A stretch of 17,583 nucleotides of DNA from an uncultured Gemmiger sp. (GTDB taxonomy: Bacteria > Bacillota > Clostridia > Oscillospirales > Ruminococcaceae). The stretch lies in assembly GCA_944382805.1 (NCBI GenBank), contig CALWNS010000018.1, forward strand, positions 1 through 17,583. The letters run 5' to 3'. This document shows positions 13,981 through 17,583 of the stretch, one piece after another (the first letter of the stretch is position 1; every line of letters begins with the position of its first letter). Below the pieces are notes generated by a model. It worked only from the letters and a program-made list of their open reading frames with translations, was not told the origin of the DNA and did not search any database. A program made the position numbers and the translations under genes.

Positions 13981-14007
13981 CGCGCCCCAGCGCAGAATTT
14001 GGGCGCG
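13981..14007 (+). terminator. Weak stem-loop after the HlyD-like gene
   Basis: CGCGCCC (13981-13987) can pair with GGGCGCG (14001-14007) across a 13-base loop, just after the stop codon and before the sepF promoter. The loop is long and no T-run follows, so only partial termination is likely. Confidence 0.3.
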
Positions 14008-14012
14008 CCATA

Positions 14013-14041
14013 TTGACAAGCGGCCCAAAAAAGACGATAAT
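14013..14041 (+). promoter_or_regulatory. Strong sigma-A promoter of the sepF-ylmH-divIVA-ileS cluster
   Basis: A consensus TTGACA (14013-14018), a 17-base spacer and GATAAT (14036-14041, 5 of 6). It is the best promoter match in the window and lies 92 bases before the sepF start codon. Confidence 0.85.
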
Positions 14042-14082
14042 GGTTTATGTATATCGCTGGGAGTTTGTCCGCGCCCGGCGGC

Positions 14083-14098
14083 GGGGCCGGCAGGCCCC
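14083..14098 (+). promoter_or_regulatory. Stem-loop in the sepF leader
   Basis: GGGGCC (14083-14088) pairs with GGCCCC (14093-14098) across a GGCA loop, in the predicted 85-base leader and about 22 bases before the ribosome binding site. A 6-bp GC stem is easily found by chance here. Confidence 0.3.
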
Positions 14099-14133
14099 TG
14101 TTTATGGAAATAGAACGCAGAGGAGAATATACC

Positions 14134-14592
14134 ATGTCCATGTTTGATGGCCTGAAAAACGTGCTGGGTATCAACCAGGACCCTGATGGGGACGCCTATA
14201 TCGACGATACCGAGGACGAGATCTTCGCCGGCGGCCAGGGGGGCGCCCCCGCGCCGGAGTATGCCCAGCAGGAACCCGCGCAGCAGCGCAACAAGGTGGT
14301 CAACATCAACGCCACCACCCAGCTGCAGGTCGTGCTGGTCAAGCCGGAGCGCTTTGACGATGCTTCCGCCATTGCGGACCAGCTCAACGCCAAGCGCACG
14401 GTGGTGCTCAACCTGGAATCCACCAACAAAGAGGTCTCCCGCCGCCTGATCGACTTTTTGTCCGGCGTGGCCTACGCCAACAACGGCCAGATCAAGCGGG
14501 TGGCTACCAGCACCTTTATCATCACGCCCTACAACGTCGATATCATGGGCGACCTGATCGACGAACTGGAGAACAATGGCGTCTTTTTCTGA
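14134..14592 (+). CDS. sepF: Cell division protein SepF
   Basis: A 152-residue cytoplasmic protein that binds FtsZ, forms rings that bundle or align FtsZ polymers and tethers them to the membrane. The N-terminus MSMFDGLKNVLG is the short amphipathic membrane-targeting helix typical of SepF. An acidic, Gln/Pro-rich linker (about 16-50) follows. The globular SepF domain (about 52-140) includes VVNINATTQLQVVLVKPERF, LNLESTNKEVSRRLIDFLSG and KRVATSTFIITPYNVDI. AGGAG lies 8 bases before the ATG; an upstream in-frame ATG at 14047 would sit at the predicted transcript start and is rejected. It heads its own transcription unit and overlaps ylmH by 17 bases. The usual clostridial or bacillar neighbours ylmE and ylmG are absent here. 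Confidence 0.96.
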   Translation: MSMFDGLKNVLGINQDPDGDAYIDDTEDEIFAGGQGGAPAPEYAQQEPAQQRNKVVNINATTQLQVVLVKPERFDDASAIADQLNAKRTVVLNLESTNKEVSRRLIDFLSGVAYANNGQIKRVATSTFIITPYNVDIMGDLIDELENNGVFF

Positions 14593-15382
14593 GGAGCCGT
14601 CCGCGCCGCGCCGTGGGTTCATCCCGCCGCAGACCGAGCAGGAACGCTTTTTTATGCGCCGCATAGAGGAGCTGTGCCGCCTGGCCGAGGCGCGCGGCAT
14701 CCCGCGCAGCACCGGCTTTTTGTCCGACAGGGAGCAGGCGCTGGCCACGGCGGCCATGAACCGCGCGGGCTGCGCCTGCGGCCGCTTTTGGGGCGGCTGG
14801 CCGGGGGCGGAACGCCGGGTGCTGTGCCTGGAACCGGCGGGCGCCTGGCCGCAGGAGCCGGTGGCCGCGGTGCGCATCACCGCCCGGGGCGAACCGGCCC
14901 CCGGCCACCGCGACCTGCTGGGCGCGCTGCTGGCCTTAGGCATCGAGCGGACCTGCGTGGGCGATATCCTGCCCGACCCCGCCGCCCCCGGGGAAAGCTA
15001 CGCCTTTGTGCTGGCGGACAAAGCCGAGTTTTTGGCCGCCGAACTGACCCAGGCCGGCCGCTGCCCGGTGCGCTGCACGCCCTGCGGCGCGGTGCCGGAC
15101 TCGGTCCTGGCCGCGCCGCAGCGCGCGCTGAAAGAAGCCACGGTGCCCAGCCTGCGGGCGGACGCCGTGCTGGGCGCCATGCTGCACACCTCGCGCGGGC
15201 TGGCCGCCCAGGCCATCGCCGCCGGCAAGGTGGAGCTGAACCACCTGCCGCTGCACTCGGCGCACGAGCCGGTGTATGCGGGCGACCTTTTTACCGTGCG
15301 CGGGGCCGGGCGCTGGCGGGTGCAGGAGATCGGCGGCAAAAGCCGCAAAGACCGCATATTCATCAGCTATTACCAGTATTGA
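14576..15382 (+). CDS. ylmH: YlmH-family S4-domain RNA-binding protein
   Basis: 268 residues. The N-terminal part (about 20-180) is the YlmH-type domain (ERFFMRRIEELCRLAEARGI, then FLSDREQALA). A C-terminal S4 domain spans about 192-265 (LRADAVLGAMLHTSRGLAAQ, then AIAAGKVELNHLPL and YAGDLFTVRGAGRWRV). In Bacillus, YlmH has been shown to bind stalled 50S subunits and to take part in ribosome-associated quality control, overlapping the S4 protein RqcP. It has long been linked to the division cluster by position only. The start ATG at 14576 lies within the end of sepF, with GGAG four bases upstream, so translation is coupled to sepF. The last residues, KSRKDRIFISYYQY, are typical of the family. 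Confidence 0.9.
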   Translation: MASFSEEPSAPRRGFIPPQTEQERFFMRRIEELCRLAEARGIPRSTGFLSDREQALATAAMNRAGCACGRFWGGWPGAERRVLCLEPAGAWPQEPVAAVRITARGEPAPGHRDLLGALLALGIERTCVGDILPDPAAPGESYAFVLADKAEFLAAELTQAGRCPVRCTPCGAVPDSVLAAPQRALKEATVPSLRADAVLGAMLHTSRGLAAQAIAAGKVELNHLPLHSAHEPVYAGDLFTVRGAGRWRVQEIGGKSRKDRIFISYYQY

Positions 15383-15410
15383 CCCCGGAAACGGACCCCC
15401 GGAACGTGCC

Positions 15411-15451
15411 TCACAGCGGGCCAGCCCGCTGTGACCAAGGGCCGCGGCCCT
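15411..15451 (+). promoter_or_regulatory. Paired stem-loops between ylmH and divIVA
   Basis: A 10-bp perfect stem, TCACAGCGGG (15411-15420) with CCCGCTGTGA (15425-15434), has a CCAG loop. A 14-base perfect palindrome (15438-15451) follows at once and ends 4 bases before the divIVA ribosome binding site. There is no T-run. Processing, mRNA stabilisation or partial attenuation inside the operon are possible. Confidence 0.5.
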
Positions 15452-15469
15452 GAACAGGAGGAATGACGG

Positions 15470-16363
15470 ATGATTGCATCAGAGGACGTGCGCCGCGTGA
15501 CGTTTGAACGCGCCATGCGCGGCTACCGCTGCGAGGACGTGGACGATTACCTCAAACAGGTGGCCGACAGCATGGACGCGCTGGCCGCCGAAAACGAGGA
15601 CCTGCAGAAAAAGCTCGTCGTGCTGGCCCAGCGCATCGACCAGTACCGCGCCGAGGAGGATACCCTGCGCACCACCATGATCAACGCGCAGCGCCTGGGC
15701 GAAAACGTCATCAAGGAGGCCAAGCAGAAGGCCGCCGAGATCATCCGCGCGGCCAGCATCAAGGCCGACGACCGCGAGCAGCACGCCCGCGACGAAGTCG
15801 AGCTGGCCAAGCAGGAGCTGATCACGCTGAAAAAAGAGGCCACCAGCTTCAAAAAGACGCTGATGGGGATGTACCGCGAGCATATCGAGGTGCTCAGCAA
15901 GATCCCCGAATATTCCGAACACCCGGAGGAGGCGGAGGAGGACCCGCTGCCGCCCGCCTTTACCGAGCCGGCGGCCGAACCCCCGGTGTACGAGGAACCC
16001 GCCCCCGCCCAGGAGCCGGAGCCGGCGCCGTCCTACGAAGAAGCGCCCGAACCCGCCCCTTATGAGGAACCGGCGTATTACGAGGAGGAGGAAGAGCCGC
16101 AGCCCGGAAACCGGGTGAGCACGGTGGAGTTTGCCATCGCGCCCAAAGAGGACGACCCGCAGCCCGCGGCGGAGCCGACGGGGGAACTGCCCGACGCTTC
16201 GGCCCTGTTTGAGCAGCCGGCCGCGGCCGAGCCCCCCAAAAAAGCCGCCCGCACCCGCAGCGGCGCGGCCAAAAAGCCCGCCCGCAAGCCCAAGGCCCAG
16301 CCCGGGCCGGACGACCTGCCCGCGGCGTTCGATTCGTTCCAGGGCGTGGATTATAACGACTGA
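15470..16363 (+). CDS. divIVA: DivIVA-family polar/septal coiled-coil protein
   Basis: 297 residues. DivIVA proteins sense negative membrane curvature and assemble at poles and septa, recruiting division or growth factors. The N-terminal lipid-binding domain (about 1-60) shows the family pattern F-x-R-A-M-R-G-Y-x-x-x-D-V-D-x-Y-L (VTFERAMRGYRCEDVDDYLK). Long coiled coils follow (about 25-65 and 80-140), with KEAKQKAAEIIRAASIKADD. The C-terminal half is unlike short DivIVA: an acidic Pro/Glu/Tyr-rich tract (about 150-212), a short conserved-looking stretch NRVSTVEFAI (214-223), then a basic Lys/Arg/Ala segment (256-276) and an acidic end. AGGAGG precedes the ATG by 8 bases. It lies 87 bases after ylmH and 66 before ileS, the usual Gram-positive order. 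Confidence 0.93.
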   Translation: MIASEDVRRVTFERAMRGYRCEDVDDYLKQVADSMDALAAENEDLQKKLVVLAQRIDQYRAEEDTLRTTMINAQRLGENVIKEAKQKAAEIIRAASIKADDREQHARDEVELAKQELITLKKEATSFKKTLMGMYREHIEVLSKIPEYSEHPEEAEEDPLPPAFTEPAAEPPVYEEPAPAQEPEPAPSYEEAPEPAPYEEPAYYEEEEEPQPGNRVSTVEFAIAPKEDDPQPAAEPTGELPDASALFEQPAAAEPPKKAARTRSGAAKKPARKPKAQPGPDDLPAAFDSFQGVDYND

Positions 16364-16394
16364 GCGGCCGCCGGCCGCACCTGCCCCACGGCAG
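16364..16394 (+). promoter_or_regulatory. Small stem-loops between divIVA and ileS
   Basis: GCGGCC (16364-16369) pairs with GGCCGC (16373-16378) directly after the divIVA stop, and CTGCC (16381-16385) pairs with GGCAG (16390-16394). No T-run follows. No T-box elements (specifier stem, AGGGUGG-type box) fit in this 66-base gap. Confidence 0.3.
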
Positions 16395-16429
16395 CATAGA
16401 GGCAATCTAAAGAGGGAGAGTGTACCACT

Positions 16430-17583
16430 TTGGCGCAGAATTACAACGATACCATCCACAAGATGGCGACCCCGTTCGAAATGCGGGCGGGGCTGCCGAA
16501 AAAGGAACCCAATATGCTCAAGGACTGGGCGGAAAACCACGTCTACGAGCGCATGATCCAAAATAACGAGGGTAAGCCCCGCTTTATCCTGCACGACGGC
16601 CCGCCGTATGCCAACGGCAGCATCCACATTGGCACCGCGCTCAACAAAATCATCAAGGACATCATCCTGCGCTACAAGAATATGGCCGGCTACTGCGCGC
16701 CGTATGTGCCCGGCTACGACACCCACGGCCTGCCCATCGAGCTGAAGGCGCTCGGCTCCCTGGGGGATAAAAAGGCCGATATCTCCAAGCTGGAGCTGCG
16801 CCGCATCTGCCGTGAGTTCGCCACCGAGCACATCGACCTGATGAACAGCCAGTTCCAGCGCCTGGGCGTGCAGGGCGACTTTGCCGACCCCTACCTGACC
16901 CTCAAGCCGGAGTTCGAGGCCCGCCAGGTCGAGATCTTTGGCAAAATGGCGCTCAAGGGCTACATCTACAAGGGCAAGCGGGTGGTCTACTGGTGCCCGG
17001 AGGACCAGACCGCCCTGGCCGAAGCCGAGATCGAATACGGCGAGGACCCCTGCGATTCCATCTATGTCCGCTTTAAGCTGACCGCCGACCCCCACGGCGT
17101 GCTGGCCGCCGCCGGCGTGCCGCTGGAAAAGGCGTACATCGTCATCTGGACCACCACCACCTGGACGCTGCCCGCCAACGTGGCCACCTGCGTCCACCCG
17201 GACTTCGACTATGTGGCCGTCAAGATCGGCGGCAGCTACCACCTGATGGCCGAAGGCCGCGTGCAGGCCACCATGGCCGCCTGCGGCATCACCGACTACA
17301 CCGTGCTGGACGCGCGCATCCCCGGCCGCGACCTGGAACTGCTGGAATACCAGCACCCCTTCCTGGAGCGCAAGGGCTTGGTCATCCTGGGCAGCCATGT
17401 CACGCTGGAAAGCGGCACCGGCTGCGTACACACCGCGCCCGGCCACGGCGAGGACGACTTTAACGCCTGCGTGCCCTACCCGCAGCTGCCCTTTGTCATG
17501 CCGGTGGACGCCGCCGGCCGCCTGACCGAGGAGGGCGGCAAAGAGTTTGCCGGCATGAAGGTCTGGGCCGCCAACAAGGCCAT
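16430..17583 (+). CDS. ileS: Isoleucyl-tRNA synthetase, N-terminal part (cut by window edge)
   Basis: The first 384 codons of a class I aminoacyl-tRNA synthetase that charges tRNA-Ile and edits misactivated valine. The ATP-binding signature lies in HDGPPYANGSIHIGTALNK; the HIGH motif reads HIGT. Next come GYDTHGLPIE, the WCPEDQTALAEAEIEY stretch and the start of the CP1 editing domain with TTTTWTLPANVA and HTAPGHGEDDF. The KMSKS loop and tRNA-binding domains lie beyond the edge. The start is a TTG at 16430, giving MAQNYNDTIHKMATPFEMRA, the usual IleRS N-terminus; GGGAG is 11 bases upstream. It appears to be co-transcribed with divIVA, without a T-box leader. The spacing and TTG start suggest moderate translation. 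Confidence 0.96.
   Translation, partial: MAQNYNDTIHKMATPFEMRAGLPKKEPNMLKDWAENHVYERMIQNNEGKPRFILHDGPPYANGSIHIGTALNKIIKDIILRYKNMAGYCAPYVPGYDTHGLPIELKALGSLGDKKADISKLELRRICREFATEHIDLMNSQFQRLGVQGDFADPYLTLKPEFEARQVEIFGKMALKGYIYKGKRVVYWCPEDQTALAEAEIEYGEDPCDSIYVRFKLTADPHGVLAAAGVPLEKAYIVIWTTTTWTLPANVATCVHPDFDYVAVKIGGSYHLMAEGRVQATMAACGITDYTVLDARIPGRDLELLEYQHPFLERKGLVILGSHVTLESGTGCVHTAPGHGEDDFNACVPYPQLPFVMPVDAAGRLTEEGGKEFAGMKVWAANKA

Noticed and set aside
16364..16429. T-box riboswitch before ileS
   Set aside because: The gap is too short and lacks the conserved T-box sequence, specifier stem and terminator/antiterminator pair.
15479..17446. Antisense open frame of 655 codons opposite divIVA and ileS
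   Set aside because: Spans two unambiguous genes and their gap, with no recognisable motif; a by-product of low stop frequency at high GC.

Overview
The window reads as a core-chromosome segment of a GC-rich Firmicute, most likely a Clostridia member of the Oscillospirales/Ruminococcaceae group (Faecalibacterium, Gemmiger or Subdoligranulum-like). Three things suggest this: the SepF-YlmH-DivIVA cell-division cluster typical of Gram-positives, strong AGGAGG-type ribosome binding sites with sigma-A promoters, and the order miaB - ymcA/ylbF-like - mutS - mutL, which matches the ymcB-ymcA-(cotE)-mutS-mutL order of Bacillus. The genus is an inference from composition and gene order, not a database result.

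Layout. Positions 1-2145 (minus strand) hold the 5' end of uvrB and a complete recQ. A divergent intergenic region follows, then hpf (plus), the long-form ribosome hibernation factor. Between hpf and the convergent radC (minus, to about 3971) lies a 295-bp non-coding stretch. It contains two identical copies of a 27-bp terminator-like hairpin flanking a 107-bp palindromic, MITE/REP-like element. radC and an RluA-family pseudouridine synthase gene are divergent and appear to share overlapping promoters. After a hairpin terminator and a new promoter, a probable operon runs miaB - ylbF/ymcA-like - mutS - mutL - miaA - HlyD/RND-like membrane protein (5171-13978). A strong promoter (TTGACA-N17-GATAAT) then starts the division cluster sepF - ylmH - divIVA - ileS, with ileS cut by the right edge.

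Function. Two themes alternate: DNA repair (UvrB, RecQ, RadC, MutS, MutL) and tRNA/rRNA or ribosome maintenance (HPF, RluA-type synthase, MiaA, MiaB, YlmH, IleRS). MiaA and MiaB act in sequence on A37 of tRNAs reading UNN codons, and the YlbF-family protein between MiaB and MutS has a C-terminal cysteine cluster that could bind an Fe-S cluster. MutL carries the C-terminal endonuclease motifs, so this is MutH-independent mismatch repair. SepF and DivIVA organise the septum and cell poles.

I found no wholly new system. The points most worth following are the palindromic element inside a duplicated terminator, the cysteine-tailed YlbF protein beside MiaB, the orphan HlyD-like protein next to sepF, an ileS gene with no T-box leader, and GC stem-loops in several leaders. 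No tRNA, rRNA, CRISPR array, transposase gene or prophage gene was seen.
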